A stretch of DNA of 64,000 nucleotides, from contig NC_037668.1 of NCBI RefSeq assembly GCF_003255815.1, positions 62,087,500-62,151,499 on the forward strand, written 5' to 3'. The stretch comes from Theropithecus gelada. Lineage: Eukaryota; Chordata; Mammalia; Primates; Cercopithecidae. The notes under the pieces are model-generated. The model did not search any database and had not been told where the DNA came from. It was given only the letters and a program-made list of their open reading frames with translations. How positions within the stretch are numbered: the first letter of the stretch is position 1; every line of letters begins with the position of its first letter. This document shows positions 21,443 through 33,125 of this stretch, one piece after another. The translations under genes and the position numbers were made by a program.

Positions 21443-22145
21443 TGCTCTAACACAGTGATGGCAGCCTTTTAAATAGCATTAGTCCCATTTTCTAGATCAC
21501 CAGGGTCATTCTTCTTTCCTCCCCACCTCATGCTAGTCCCTACAACAGACAGCTTCCATCCCAGATGAGATGGGGAGGAGAGAATTCCATCTTTCCTTTT
21601 ACACTTAGCTCTTCTCTCCTTCATTTGTTGGAGGAGAAATTGGCATAACTGTTGAAGTGGCAAGAGACTGATGCCCATTGGTCTATGTTTCTCATGTGTA
21701 AATGTCCCTGTCAGGTGTGGCCTCTCTCCTGGCCACAATTTTTCATGCATCTGGCTAAAAGTCCACTATGAAGACCCACAACTACCCTCAGGTGGACTAT
21801 AGGATCCAGATGAAAAGTATCAAGGAAACCACTTCAGCTTCAGGTCCAAGCTGTTCTCAAATTCATTTTTACCAGTTATAAAGTCCATATTTTCCTCCCC
21901 ATCAAACTCCCATGTATAATTTTTAGTTGGTTCAGAACTTTGAGGAGAGGGAAGTGTGATTCTTTGTGACTCTTACAAACTCCAACACTGGGAGGCAATC
22001 AAGGGCTGGCTAGGGGCACCCTCCTCACAGAACTAGGATGCATGACTCCCTAGGCTGCCTATGCACTTCACATGTTACTACATTTCTTCCTTCAGTGCTA
22101 CTGTGGGTGGTGAAGAGAAGGCACCACAGAGGTGTTCAAGGAAAC
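21443..22145. other. No recognised feature
   Basis: Single-copy-like DNA between the L1 and the next Alu. Frames of up to 93 codons lack domains. Confidence 0.4.
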
Positions 22146-22147
22146 AT

Positions 22148-22186
<39 letters not shown>

Positions 22187-22471
22187 TTTTGAGACGGAGT
22201 CTCACTCTGTTGCCCAGGCTGGAGTGCAGTGGCGCAATCTCGGCTCACTGCAAGCTCCACCTCCCTGGTTCACGCCATTCTCCTGCCTCAGCCTCCCGAG
22301 TAGCTGGGACTACAGGTGCCCTCCACCACGCCTGGCTAATTTTTTGTATTTTTAGTAGAGACGGGCTTTCACTGTGTTAGCCAGGATGGTCTCGATCTCC
22401 TGACCTCGTGATTCGCCTGCCTCAGCCTCCCAAAGTGCTGGGATTGCAGGCGTGAGTCACCGTGCCCGGCC
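22146..22471 (-). mobile_element. AluY/AluSc-type Alu with (TTTA)n tail
   Basis: Antisense: a (TTTA)n tail at 22146-22189, then 'gagacggagtctcactctgt', both arms and the 5' end 'cgtgcccggcc' at 22471. 'gctcactgcaagctccacct' is of the AluY/Sc class. It lacks the monkey CTCAAG change (it reads CTCACG in sense). I could not identify a clear target-site duplication. Confidence 0.94.
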
Positions 22472-22614
22472 TGAAAGGCTCAATTCCAATGTTACCACCT
22501 CTGACAGACAGAGAGACACAATTCCTAAGAGCACAGAGATACCCCACCAAGTGTTTAAATCAGGCACATGACTACAAATGCTCTGTGGTACATCATGGTG
22601 CTCATTAAATATTG
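22472..22614. other. No recognised feature
   Basis: Short unassigned spacer between the Alu and an LTR. Confidence 0.4.
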
Positions 22615-22975
22615 ACTCCCTCCCCTTCAAAATGCGTTTCTCTACTCCACAGATCTTGGACTTCCTCATGAAATTGGCTTTGGCCAACAGGACGTGGGTG
22701 GCAGTAACGTTGTAGGAGTCAAAACCCAGGTCTTAAGAGGCATCCCGTCCTGAAGATCAGGCCCATGGTGGCCTCCTGACACCTGAAGAATGAGAGACAT
22801 GTGAGGCTGACCTAGATCAAATCTAACCTAGAGCAAAACCCAGCCTAGATCAGCCACCTCCCAGCTGGCCTGCAGACATGAAAACAAAAAATAAATGTTA
22901 ATTGTTATTGGCCATTGAGTTTTTGGTTTTGTTATGCAGCATGATTGTGATTATAGCTTATGGATACACTCTCTA
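22615..22975 (+). mobile_element. MaLR/MLT1-like LTR remnant
   Basis: 'aaattggctttggccaacag', then 'aaaaaataaatgttaattgt' and 'tattggccattgagtttttg', then 'ttatgcagcatgattgtg' follow the 3' layout of MLT1-type LTRs, with an AATAAA shortly before the end. The 5' part is decayed. Confidence 0.6.
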
Positions 22976-23883
22976 AGATGATCATGGAAGATAAAACTTG
23001 ATGATGCCTAGGTTGTCAAGGAAGACTTCAGAGAGAAATGACTGCAGTGAGTCCAAAAGGGTATGTTGGACTCACAGTTAGGGGCCTTAAAAGTGGACCT
23101 CTATGGGTCACACTGTGGATGTGTCAGTGGGACATGCACAAACATGTTTGTGCTAAAGCGAACCACATGCAGTTTCACATGCCACTGTTGAGGACAGAGT
23201 GTCGTCCAGAAGAAATCCCCTTCTACACATTCTAAGTGTTGACTTCTCTTTAAGCCATGAGCATTTTTCCTCTATTTTTCCCCAATGAATTAATCTTCTG
23301 TATTATTATGATGTTAGATTTATCTTGAGTGAAACGTGGATGTGAATTTTATCTATAGCTTAAGACATAATTGCAGGATGGAAAATTCAGCACCCAAGGA
23401 AAACGTTGCTATGAGCATCGCCTTGCTGGGAGGTGAAGCGGTACCTACATGCAGGACACGCAACACTTCCTCCAGCATCTTCTCCTCCTGTGCCTTTATC
23501 ACTTTGGCCATTCAGACGAGTTATTTACCCAGTTTAGGAAATCATTACAAATAGGCTAAGTGGGACTTTTCCGTCACTAAGCTTTTACAGCATACTCACT
23601 TGGCCACAGGGCAAGAAGGAACACAGTGGACATACTCCAGGCCAGATTTCCACAGAAGGTTCCCCATGTGTTCAGTGCAATATTACTGCCTCAGAATGTT
23701 AAAAAGTGTCACTTTAAAAACAAACAAACTCCTCACTAGTCAAATAAACGTGGGCAACACTGGATTCAAGAAAGTCAAACAAGCATTCTTTTCCCAGGAC
23801 TTCTTAGAATAGTTATCAGGCTAGGGTGTGTTGTGAATCTTCAAGAGAGACTATTGGATGCAACTTGCCAAACTATTTACTTA
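22976..23883. other. No recognised feature
   Basis: No repeat or gene named. Frames of 65-72 codons occur without domains. Confidence 0.4.
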
Positions 23884-24186
23884 GGCCAGGCGCGGTGGCT
23901 CAGGCCTGTAATCCCAGCACTTTGGGAAGCCGAGGTGGGTGGATCACCTGAGGTCAGGAGTTCGAGACCAGCCTGACCAACATGCAGAAACCCCATCTCT
24001 GCTAAAAATACAAAATTAGCCAGGCATGGGTGGCACGTGCCTATAATCCCAGCAGCCACTCGGGAGGCTGAGGCAGGAGAATCACTTGAATCCAGGAGGC
24101 AGAGGTTGCAGTGAGCTGAGATGGCGCCATTGCACTCCAGCCTGGGCAACACCAGCAAAACTCCATCTCAAAACAACAACAACAAA
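23884..24186 (+). mobile_element. AluS-type Alu, full length
   Basis: Starts 'ggccaggcgcggtggctcag', with 'gatcacctgaggtcaggagt' (AluS class) and a (CAA)n-type tail 'aaaacaacaacaacaaatt'. One small insertion in the right arm: 'cagcagccactcgggag'. No clear target-site duplication seen. Confidence 0.94.
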
Positions 24187-24539
24187 TTCAGAATTTCCCC
24201 ACCCCCACCCCCATACTATGTTTTGGGGTGATATAGAGGCTCTGCGGCTCACTAGCACACATTTTTGTGTTGAAAGTTATTCAGTAATATCCCTGGATTC
24301 CATGGGAACCTGCTTTCACTGTTGGAGAGTTGTCACAGCGAGTTCATGTCCACCTGCTCACGGCTCCTCCCTCCCCCGGAGCTCTGCTACAAGACTGTTC
24401 TTTCCACCCATGACTGACTTTCAGGCATTCGAATGCAGGGCTTCTGCCCTCTCAAGTCAGGCTTCTACTATTTTAATTCCTAGTCTACAATTTAAGTAGT
24501 GTCATCAGTGGAGTAAATGAGAGAAATGGAAAAAAATGC
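24187..24539. other. No recognised feature
   Basis: Short stretch with no repeat or gene call. The 137-codon frame starting at 24086 begins inside the Alu and is Alu-driven at its N terminus. Confidence 0.4.
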
Positions 24540-24705
24540 ATTCATTTGACTCCAACACATACTGAGTTGTTTGATCTTTAGCCAGTTGCTTAACTTGTCT
24601 AAGCCTTAGTTTCTGTAAACTGGGGACAAGAGGTAATGCATGTTATGGGCCTAGCTTAGAGGCTGGCACATGGAGGCTCTCATGAAATGGTAACTACTGT
24701 GGTTA
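24540..24705 (+). mobile_element. MIR SINE
   Basis: 'tagccagttgcttaacttgt', 'ctaagccttagtttctgtaa' and 'gcttagaggctggcacatgg' in MIR order. Confidence 0.75.
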
Positions 24706-24814
24706 TCACTCTGGAATCTCTGCCTTCCAGTCCCTGTCATTAACCCTCAATTTAGCCCACAGCAGTTTCCAAGAAGTATCCCCTCTTCTCAGGGCTGTAG
24801 ATCCTTGCAAAATT

Positions 24815-24960
24815 CAATCCACATCAACATTTACTAACACTGACTAGATGTCAGGCTCCATCCAAGACTCTGGGAGCACAGCAACAAATAAGATAGGATA
24901 ATTATCCTCAAAGTCCTCACAGCCAGGTAGGGGACACAGCAAGGAACCTTCAGCTCAAAG
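24815..24960 (-). mobile_element. L2 LINE 3' end
   Basis: 'catttactaacactgactag', 'atgtcaggctccatccaaga' and 'agcaacaaataagataggat' follow the antisense L2 3' terminus. Confidence 0.65.
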
Positions 24961-25682
24961 TTCTTGGGAAAACCAGTGTCTCAGGTTAAGAGAAGCAGAG
25001 GGTCTGTCTGAGCTTGCTTGAACCATTGAAGAACACAGACACCTGTGCAGACAGGGCTTCAGCCACCAGAAGATGCTTTTGGTATCCCTCTGCAGCCATG
25101 TTTTGTCTGGAGGTAATGTACCTCAAATATCCACCATCATTCCCAGTATACTGTGTACTGTGTCCCTGGAGGCTGGGCACAGAATCAGAAATCTGCACTC
25201 CAAACACTTCGAGAAAGGACGTAGAAGCCAAGGCCTCGGTATGGAGATCCTCTCATTTCTTCCTCTAGCCATCGACCCTGGATGAAAAAGAATAAAATTT
25301 TGAAAGCACAATGTCTTGTTCAAGAGCAAGAGGACACTTTCCTGCTGGATGGAAATGTTGCCCCTTACATGTAAATAAGTGACATTTGTTTTACCCAGAT
25401 TGTGCTTACTTGACTCTAAAGGTCTGCCTCCCTAAACCATAATCACCATATTTTTTTTAAGTCCTGTTTCTTCCTTGACCTGGCCCCAAAGACGGAGGTC
25501 ACCATGGCTTTCTCCATTCAGCAGGTTATTTTTCAGAGGACATTGAGAGTCTGCTCCCAATCACTCATCTTCCCTGGGGAATTCAAGTCACACAACAGAA
25601 ACAGAGTTCAGTGTTCAATATTGGAAAAAGCCTTGCTGATGTCAAGGGTGTGAAAAACATTAATGTGCACCCAGCTGAAGTC
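24961..25682. other. No recognised feature
   Basis: Overlapping frames of 68-84 codons on both strands without domains. No repeat recognised. Confidence 0.4.
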
Positions 25683-25775
25683 ATTTATTTATTCAATAAA
25701 TGTTTGTGGAGCATCTACTGGGTGCCTGGCACTGGGCTGGGTACTAGGGATACAATGACAACAGTAACACAACAA
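25683..25775 (-). mobile_element. L2 LINE 3' end
   Basis: 'attcaataaatgtttgtgga', 'gcatctactgggtgcctggc' and 'actgggctgggtactaggga' are the antisense L2 3' end. Confidence 0.8.
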
Positions 25776-25789
25776 CAGCAATAACAATA

Positions 25790-25945
25790 GAAGGTGCCAA
25801 CTCTGACCGAATACTCAGCACCTGCCTGGTGCTCATTTAATCCTTTAATCTTTACAACAACCCTGTGAGATAGAGACTATTATTTTCCCCTTTTTTGCAG
25901 GAAGAAACTGAGGCATAGCAAGTGGCCAACTGTCATCATAATATC
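25790..25945 (-). mobile_element. MIR SINE
   Basis: 'tttaatctttacaacaaccc', 'tgtgagatagagactattat' and 'aagaaactgaggcatagcaa' mark antisense MIR. Confidence 0.8.
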
Positions 25946-25950
25946 TGGTG

Positions 25951-25970
25951 GCAAAAAAAAAAAAAAAAAA
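25951..25970. repeat. Poly(A) run
   Basis: About 19 consecutive As without an Alu or L1 body upstream. Confidence 0.8.
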
Positions 25971-25998
25971 GATTTGCTGCCCCCAGCCCTGGAGCCCT

Positions 25999-26035
25999 CC
26001 ATCACCTACTGTTAGAAATGGGATCTTATTGGAGA
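25999..26035 (+). repeat. Arm 1 of a 37-bp imperfect inverted repeat
   Basis: The core ACTGTTAGAAATGGG at 26008-26022 is found inverted at 26426-26440. About 31 of 37 positions pair with 26413-26449. It is not explained by a repeat family I recognise. Confidence 0.8.
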
Positions 26036-26127
26036 TGCCAATCCACCCCAGACCTACTGAATCAGAATCTGCATTTTTAGCAAGATTCCCAAGTGACTAT
26101 GTGGACATAATGAAATTTGGAGAAGCA
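26035..26127 (-). mobile_element. MER5A fragment
   Basis: 'ccaccccagacctactgaat', 'cagaatctgcatttttagca' and 'agattcccaagtgacta' then 'aatttggagaagcatc' follow antisense MER5A. Confidence 0.78.
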
Positions 26128-26149
26128 TCTTCAAAGGAAGGTTAGAACA

Positions 26150-26240
26150 CATAGACGAGGTCGCACACAGCTGGTAAGTGGCAGAGCCAGGACTGGGGCC
26201 TGGCTGTCTCACTTCACCACGACACTCTGCCATCTCTCCA
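26150..26240 (-). mobile_element. MIR fragment
   Basis: 'gtcgcacacagctggtaagt' followed by 'ggcagagccaggactggg' is the antisense MIR 5' half. It may be the continuation of the MIR at 25790-25945, split by the poly(A), MER5A and inverted-repeat segment. Confidence 0.75.
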
Positions 26241-26412
26241 CAGTGACTGAGACAGATGTTGCCCTCAAGTTGCCCACAGGCCAGTAAGAGAGACAAGTAA
26301 ACAGGCAGTGACATGAGAGTGGGGTAAATGTCACCGAGTGGGTGCTATGGGGGGTTCGTAGCAGTGTGGCATTTCATAGAGAGTGCTGGCAACTGGCGTG
26401 TCCTTTCCAAGT

Positions 26413-26449
26413 TGTCCAACAAGACCCCATTTCTAACAGTCAGTGATAG
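26413..26449 (-). repeat. Arm 2 of the 37-bp imperfect inverted repeat
   Basis: 'gaccccatttctaacagtca' is the reverse complement of the arm at 25999-26035, with about six mismatches over 37 bp. Confidence 0.8.
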
Positions 26450-26639
26450 AAGACTCCAGGGCAGGGGGAGGAAAACCGTTTTTGCTACTAGACATTGTGA
26501 TGAGGACAGCTGGCCACTCCCTTTCTGATGCAGAGCCCAGATAACCTCTTAGTTAATGACGTCACGGCTGTTGTCACACCTACCAATCTCCTATGATACC
26601 AAGCATGATGTTAGGAGATTACTAACCTAGCTAACCTCA

Positions 26640-26860
26640 GGCAGGGCTTGCTATAAGCCGGACATTATTCTAAGTGTTTCACGGACATTTAGCCCTCACA
26701 AGGACCCAAGGAGGCAGTTACAGTTGTCATCAGATGAGGAAACTGAGGTCCAGAGGTTGTGACTTAGTGACTTGCCCAAGGACATACCACCACTAGGTGG
26801 CAGAACGGGGCACAGAACTCCTGCCGGTCTTTGAACCCCAGGGCCCTTCTGCCAACTTGT
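26640..26860 (-). mobile_element. MIR SINE
   Basis: 'cggacattattctaagtgtt', 'catcagatgaggaaactgag' and 'gacttgcccaaggacatacc' in antisense MIR order, nearly complete. Confidence 0.88.
26790..26804 (+). promoter_or_regulatory. CTCF-like motif inside a MIR
   Basis: CCACTAGGTGGCAGA fits the CTCF core consensus at 14 of 15 positions by my reading (CCASYAGRKGGCRSY). It arose within the MIR 'acctagtaagtggcag' area. Binding is not shown by sequence alone. Confidence 0.45.
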
Positions 26861-26884
26861 CTCCTGGTTCTTAGTTAACCCTCC

Positions 26885-27000
26885 ACATTCCTAATAAAGA
26901 GGCCCAGGGTCAGAGAAGTTAAGTCACCTGTGCAAGGTCATGCAGCTAATGAGGGACAGAGTCAGGATGCAGACAGAGGTGGGCCTGAGCCCAGGCTCCT
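26885..27000 (-). mobile_element. MIR fragment
   Basis: 'cagagaagttaagtcacctg', 'tgcaaggtcatgcagctaat' and 'gagggacagagtcaggatgc' are antisense MIR, missing the 3' part. Confidence 0.82.
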
Positions 27001-29334
27001 TCTTTTTAATGACTCTACAGAAAAGTAAGAATTTGAGTTTCTGCTCAGATCCCCAAGTGTTTGGCTCTCCAGCTGTACCAAGACTTAGAACCTTTTTGTG
27101 GCTACCAAAAATAACAAAGAAAAGAAAAGCGAACGGAGCTACTGAGGACTGGGGCCATAATCTAGGCTCCAAGCTCCCGAACGGAAGCGTGCTCTTTTCA
27201 CCCTGGAGCTCTTCCATTTCTAATGCCTTCACAGGATTTTGTGGTCTCTGATCAAAATGTGTCCATTCACCTTTACCCTTCCTAGGCAAAAGGAACAAGG
27301 AATCATTCTAGAAATATCACCCTGCTGCAGACTTTGGAGGAAACTGAGTCCCCATTAAGGCCATGACTGCCCGAGACTCAGGGGGCTGGGACAGGGGTCG
27401 GGAGAAACGGGCTGTGGATAGAAGGCAGCCCCTCTATCCCCACTCTGCTCACCTAGAGCCCTGCAGAGCTTCCTGACTTGGCAGCCCCACAGGATCTGCT
27501 CCCTTCAGCCTGTTGGAATAACAGTCCTCCTCCTTTCAGCCAACTCTCTGCCTGAGAGCCAACCACTTCGACTCACCACCGAGTCTCTTGCCGTCAGCAC
27601 TCCAGTCAGAGCACTGATTGCTAATAAAAGCAGTACAATTGTTGATTGAGAATAAGAAATAAAAATAAAGCACTTGAGCTGACCAGCCACTGTGCCAGGC
27701 CCTGTTTCAAGCTTGTCCGTCTTAAAGCCAGGGAAACAGGAAAATTGCTGCCAGCTTAGACCAGCACAACCCAGCTCCTCGAACTAGCATCCATCACCTC
27801 CTTTCAAAGTGTTTCTCGCTCTTGTACCAGCCTATGTTCTCACCTGGGGATATCTGAACCCACCCCTATCTCAGTGTGTCCTCGGCAGGTTATACCTGTC
27901 ACCATCACCCATCACCATGAGGACACATGCTCATTTATCTACAGTGAGATACTGCAAGGCCAGAGGTGGGGCAGGGGAGCCCAGGACCATAGGTGTGAGG
28001 AATATAGAAACACTGGGACATAGCAGTTCAGAGATGGGGGAGGATAGAAAATACAGCAACATAGGGCATAGCAGTGTCCAGTCCTGGTTCAAGCCTCAGG
28101 GTTGTCCCAGGAGCAGTGGGCAAGGTTTGCTGATATCCAAGCAGGCATCCTCCATCAGCAGGGAGGTCAGTCCATATGCAGCAGGTGCCTGGTACAGTTC
28201 AGGGTCAGGGTCTTAGGCAAGGTCCAGCCTGAGTCCCCTCAGGGTCTTGGGAACTGGAAGAATCCCTGGGAAGTTATTTCAAGAGGGCTGAAAGCTAAAG
28301 GTCAGTTGTACATTGTGGTGGTGGTGCCAGGGGTGGGGGGGAGTTATTAACAATGGCAGGGACCTTGGAGTCTCAAGAGGAAGTAACCTGTGACTCTGGT
28401 AACATTTCAAGGGCTCTGGGTCAGCTCTGGGTCCCTGAGTCACACTGGAAGGTGATCTGAGAGTGATAAGAGTGATCATTACTCCCCACCCCTAACCCCT
28501 CACATCTGGGAGTGAAGAGGAGCTGAGGATTCTTAAATAGTTCTTGTGTTCAGCTCAGGCTGGCCTGGGATCTTTGGGAGAGATGGGACTGCACATTTAG
28601 TTTGGCTCAGCTGTAAGGAGGGCGAGAGGGCAGAGGAAGAGACATAGAGGGATGAGGGGAAAGACCCCTCCTTCCTATCCAACTCATAGGACCCATATTA
28701 TTTCCTCATGGTTTTGTGGTCTCCCATTCGGGTAAAAATGGTGTCACAAATGTTTTCCAGATCTTTCCTTTGGAGATTTTATTACATACCTGGAGATATA
28801 TAATATTCACAACTATTAAAAAGAGGAGATTTTGAACAAAGTCCTGGGATTTTTCTCTAACCGGACCAATTTGGGTCACAAGGACATCCCTGAGAACCGT
28901 GGCTGGAAGAATGTGATGTGCAGGTGGGAGAGATCACGTTGTTCATGTTCAGCCAATCAGGGCCCACCCCTGAGCTGGAAGTGGTTACATTCAACCTCCA
29001 TGGACAAATGGAAGATTTGGGATCCCTCTGTAAAGAAGGAGGGGGGAAATAGATGCTAGGGAGGCAGGCAGCCATGGACTACTAAAGCTGCCAGAGATTG
29101 AGGACTTGCTATGAGTCAAGGACTGTGTCCTTTAGATGAACTCTCTCACTGAGTTATAAGATTTAAAATGGACTTTAGAGATGTTTTGGCCCAGTGATTC
29201 TCACCAAGTTAGTATTCCACTTTAGGGGGAGATACCAGAATCTCTGGGGGGGAAGTGTGAGATTTCCACATCTAACCAAAAGGGCAGTGGGTTTTTGAAG
29301 ACTGGGAAATACTGCTCAGTTACATCATGAGTAA
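27001..29334. other. No recognised feature (long repeat-poor stretch)
   Basis: Over 2.3 kb with no Alu, L1 or LTR recognised. Frames up to 135 codons (27809-28216) lack domains. A short antisense MIR-like piece may lie near 27670-27710 ('actgtgccaggccctgtttc'). Confidence 0.4.
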
Positions 29335-29560
29335 CCTTCCAAAACTCTGACGCAGCAATCTAGCACAGCGTTAAAGTGTTTAAGTCTCTGAGGTTAGACA
29401 GACTTGAGTTTGAAGAATCCTGCTTGTGTAACTTACAGCTTTCTGCCCTTGGACTCTAGTTTACCAGCCTTGGACTTCTCATCTGTAAAATAGAAACAAT
29501 AACAGAACTCTCAGAAGCTTTCTGTAACCATTGAATGAGATCGGGAGCAAAGTGTACTCA
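29335..29560 (+). mobile_element. MIR SINE
   Basis: 'ctgaggttagacagacttga', 'ggacttctcatctgtaaaat' and 'agaaacaataacagaactct' follow the MIR layout. Confidence 0.75.
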
Positions 29561-29684
29561 GCACATGTCTTGAACAAAGGAGGTTCCCAGCAATTGGTAG
29601 CCTCTGGCACCACGTAAGTCTGGAGAACTGGCATCTTGTGTACCACTGAGAACATATGCTGGGAAACAACAACCCAGCCCAGTA

Positions 29685-29800
29685 CCCTCCTTTTGTAGAT
29701 AAGAAAACTGAAGCCCAAATTGGAGAATATTGTGCCTAGGGCTCCACAATGAGAGGGTAGTTGATCCAGAAAAAGAGCTTGTTCCAATTCAAGGGAAGGC
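29685..29800 (-). mobile_element. MIR-like fragment (weak)
   Basis: 'ttttgtagataagaaaactg' and 'aagcccaaattggagaatat' resemble the antisense MIR core, but the second half is poorly matched. Confidence 0.5.
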
Positions 29801-30342
29801 ATGACTCTTGGTCTTTGGTTCAGGGCCTCCTATCAGGCTGCATCTTGTCCTTCGATCTCATCCACCCCTGTTCTCCCCACCGCAGAATCCAGCATATGTC
29901 TGGCACAAACAGAAGTCCACAGTCTGCCTGAGTCTCTGCATGGCTGGAGGCAGGGAAGTGAGCTTACGTCTTACCAAAGAACTTTCCAGGAAATGGACTT
30001 CAAAGAATTCAGCATCAACATCTGACCACCTTCTGTTCATGCTCCTCAGCTAGGTTCTGTTCCCAATTATCATTATTGATCTGGGAGGGAGGAAAACTGC
30101 TGAAGTATCACTCGGCTTCTTAAAGCAGCTGCTGCTGCAGCAACAGCAGATAAGGACTGGTTCTCTCTGTGCTGGCTAACTGGCTTCAATTGGGTGATCT
30201 CGTTACCAGGAGATGGGGCTCCCTTAATGAGCATCCTTCTGTGGGTATCTTTCTGGTGGTGCTATCAGACACATGGCAGGTACATTTTTGAAGGCCTCTG
30301 CATCTGCCACTGCCTCTCCTTGCAAATACATATATGCAACAC
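29801..30342. other. No recognised feature
   Basis: Includes a short GCTGCTGCTGCAGCAACAG run near 30129, too short to be a notable trinucleotide expansion. Confidence 0.4.
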
Positions 30343-30386
30343 AAAGCATACACACACAGACACACACACACACACACACTCACACG
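30343..30386. repeat. (CA)n microsatellite, interrupted
   Basis: ACACACACAGACACACACACA-type run with G and T interruptions. Confidence 0.9.
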
Positions 30387-30549
30387 CCCCACAGCTTCCT
30401 TGCATGTTTCCTTTCACGGAGATTTACATAGCCTAATAGGTAGACAATGACTCCCTGCTGTACCCCCACAAGGTCTAGATGGTGCTCAGTTAACACAAGT
30501 CCCTGCTAAGCTGGCCTTACAGACACCTCTATGCTATACTTCAGATCTT

Positions 30550-31085
30550 CCTGGCCTTATCTGTCTCCAAATCACAGCCTCTGCTGCTGTGACCAGGTAG
30601 GCACAGGCTTTGGCCAGCTTTATGCAGGTACAAATTGACAGCTCCTGGCTCAAGCCACACTGTGCACCTCTCGGCTATCTCCCTTGAGCATCTCTCTGAT
30701 CTCTTGGTGTGTGATACCGTCAGAAACTTTCCCAGCACCCCACACGTGCACAACCGGGAGGTGCAGTGGAATCGACATCGTTGAGGCAATGCCGTGACCC
30801 ATGGGTGACAGCAATTGGTAGATAAATGTCCCTCTTATGCCTCTAAGTGTGTTGGCTGAGACACATTTCAGAGGACTTTTCAGATGGTCTTGTGGGTTTG
30901 AAGGACCAGTTGCTTATGACCGTAGCCAGGTTAATGCATCTTTGCACTGGCTTGCTTTCCTGCCTGGCTCCACTCTCTTGTCCTTCACTTCTGCTCCCTG
31001 GGATCATAGTCCCAAAAATGTGCTTGTACACAAGTTTTGTTTCAGGCTCTGCTTTCAGGGGGGCCAGCCTTAGATGGTTGTTTCC
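30550..31085 (+). mobile_element. ERVL-type LTR-like element (candidate 5' LTR)
   Basis: 'cttcacttctgctccctggg', then 'atcatagtcccaaaaatgtg' and 'ttcaggctctgctttcag' give the U3/R/U5-like ending shared by several ERVL LTRs. The upstream sequence keeps the same general layout. A second LTR-like end with a related terminal motif lies at 33470-33580, and pol-like sequence is between them. Exact subfamily not assigned. Confidence 0.6.
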
Positions 31086-33125
31086 CACAGTGGCCTGGAA
31101 CTCAGCCCCCCAAGGTGGGATCTTAGTGATTGATCACTCACCAGTCAATGGCAATAAGGACCCTAGCATCAGTGGGAAGTAGAGGGGTGATAACCCCTGA
31201 CACCCAGTGACATCCTGATAACTAAGACTTCCACCTGAGGCTGATGGAGATGAAGAGGTGGTTGGAAGATGAGGTGTGGGTTACAGTGCTTACAGTACTT
31301 GAATGTGCAGAGACAACAATAATTATACAGATTAGAGTGGGGTGGCCTTTTGTTAACTGCACTGAACACCTTGAAATGAGAGAACAAAAGGCACAAGATC
31401 TCCAACTGTAGATTCAGGCTATGCTGTGAAAACCAGAAAGCCTTTATGGAAGCTTTGAAGTGACTTTCATTTCCTATAACCATGAGGCAGAGTGGGCCAA
31501 AACCTGGCCAGGATCTCACTGAAAGAGTGACAGGTGTTACAAAGGAAATTGAATGTACGGCTTTAATAGGTCTTCTACATCAAAATCAAGGCCCTGACGG
31601 AAAAGGCGTGAAATCTTGCAATGTGGGGTGGGAGCTTTTGAATGGAAAAACCTGGAACTCTTAAACCTCCAGATTTGCCTTAACTCTCTAAGCTGGCAGA
31701 GGTCTCCCTCTTCCCTTGCCTCAGGAGAACAGTTTCTCCAGTCTGGAGGTCCTGCAATAGCCTCCCCTGAGGCAGGCGCTTGCAAAACACGGCTTGTCCT
31801 TCTAAATGTCTGTCCCTTCCACCCCTCATTAGCTTCAGACCAATTATGAGGGTCGGGTCTCAGCAGAGCCTCTGTAAGCACAGACCTGCTCCTGGAGAAA
31901 ATATCAAGGGGCCGGGTGTGGTGGCTCACACCTGTAATCCCGGCACTTTAGGAGGCCAAGGCAGGAGGATCATCTGAGGTCAGGAGTTCGAGACCAGTCT
32001 GGCCAACGTGGTGAAACCCCATCTCTACTAAAAATACAAAAATTAGCTGGGTGTGCTAGTGCATGCCTGTAGTCCCAACTACTCAGGAGGCTGAAGCAGG
32101 AGAATCACTTGAACCTGGGAGGCGGAGGTTGCAGTGAGCTGAGATTGTGCCATTGCACTCCAGCCTGAGTGACAAGAGCAAAAAACTCCATCTCAGGAAA
32201 AAAAAAAAAAGGAAAAGCAAAGAAAAGAAAATATCAGGGCCCAGATTATATGTGTAAGCAGGAATTTGGGGAACACTTGTGGAATTGGATCTCAAGGGTA
32301 TCAGACTAGAGCGGGTGTTAGAATATAAGGTGGAATAGCGGAGAATTTGTTGACATGGGGGAACTTAGCTATAGCTTGGGGTTCAATATTCTGAAAGGAC
32401 TGGTGGAGCCCCTCCTAACAATCTACTGGAATGACTACTTGGAGCTTGGAAATCACCACAGCCTGTAATAAATGAGACAAAAATTCTGGGATTGCCTTGG
32501 CATAGTATCAAGGAAGGGTTCAGAAGGCTCAGGGACATTTTTCCTCTATAGCCTATAAACTGTCATTACTGTAATAAGGACCAACTGGAAGCCCCTAAAT
32601 TTATACAAATGAAGCCATACTTGGTTATCTCTCTATCTATCTTGCCCATTAAAAAAACCTTGATATATAACTCCAGTATCCCAATACAGTAGTAAATCAG
32701 ATGCTCTCCTGCACCCTTGGAGGAATCGCAGAGATCAATGCCACCACAAAAATGTAAACATGTTCTCCTCTGCAATTCTACTTTCTCAAGAAAATGGATC
32801 CTGGCAGATCAACGTGAACTGCCTTACACTTAATAAGGTGGGAGTCCCAGTCCCAGCTGCCATGCAGTATCTTTATTGAGCAGATCAACATATTATCTAG
32901 TATTTGTATGTGATTATTAATTTGTCAGATACATTATTCTGGATATTGATCAGTTAGGATGATCAAAAGAGTTTATCTTTACACGGGAAGGACAACAGCA
33001 CGCTTTTGCTTGTGCTGGGATGATGCTGACCTTCCAGTTGTCTGTCGCAGGGCGGTCCACAGACGAGATTTCATTTAGCTCAACATCCCACAGAACCCCA
33101 CTCAGCTTTACACAGAGCAACTTAA
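31086..33125 (+). pseudogene. ERVL-like endogenous retrovirus interior (gag-pol remnant), ancient and broken
   Basis: Sequence around 32770-33115 resembles the reverse-transcriptase part of ERVL pol: the segment near 'cgtgaactgccttacactta', 'attgagcagatcaacatatt', 'acacgggaaggacaacagca' and 'ctcaacatcccacagaaccc', in the expected order. Upstream (31480-31640 and 32420-32570) looks like earlier gag-pol interior. No frame longer than about 130 codons survives. Stops and indels are spread throughout, and an Alu (31910-32214) interrupts it. It is a fossil with no coding capacity. Family-level assignment only. Confidence 0.55.
31910..32225 (+). mobile_element. AluS-type Alu inserted in the ERVL remnant
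   Basis: Starts 'ggccgggtgtggtggctcac', has 'gaggtcaggagttcgagacc' (AluS class), and ends in an A-rich tail with G/C interruptions. Target-site duplication AGAAAATATCA at 31896-31906 and 32226-32236. Confidence 0.95.

Noticed and set aside
22130..22490. Target-site duplication for the Alu at 22146
   Set aside because: No matching flanking words of 7 bp or more were found by eye.
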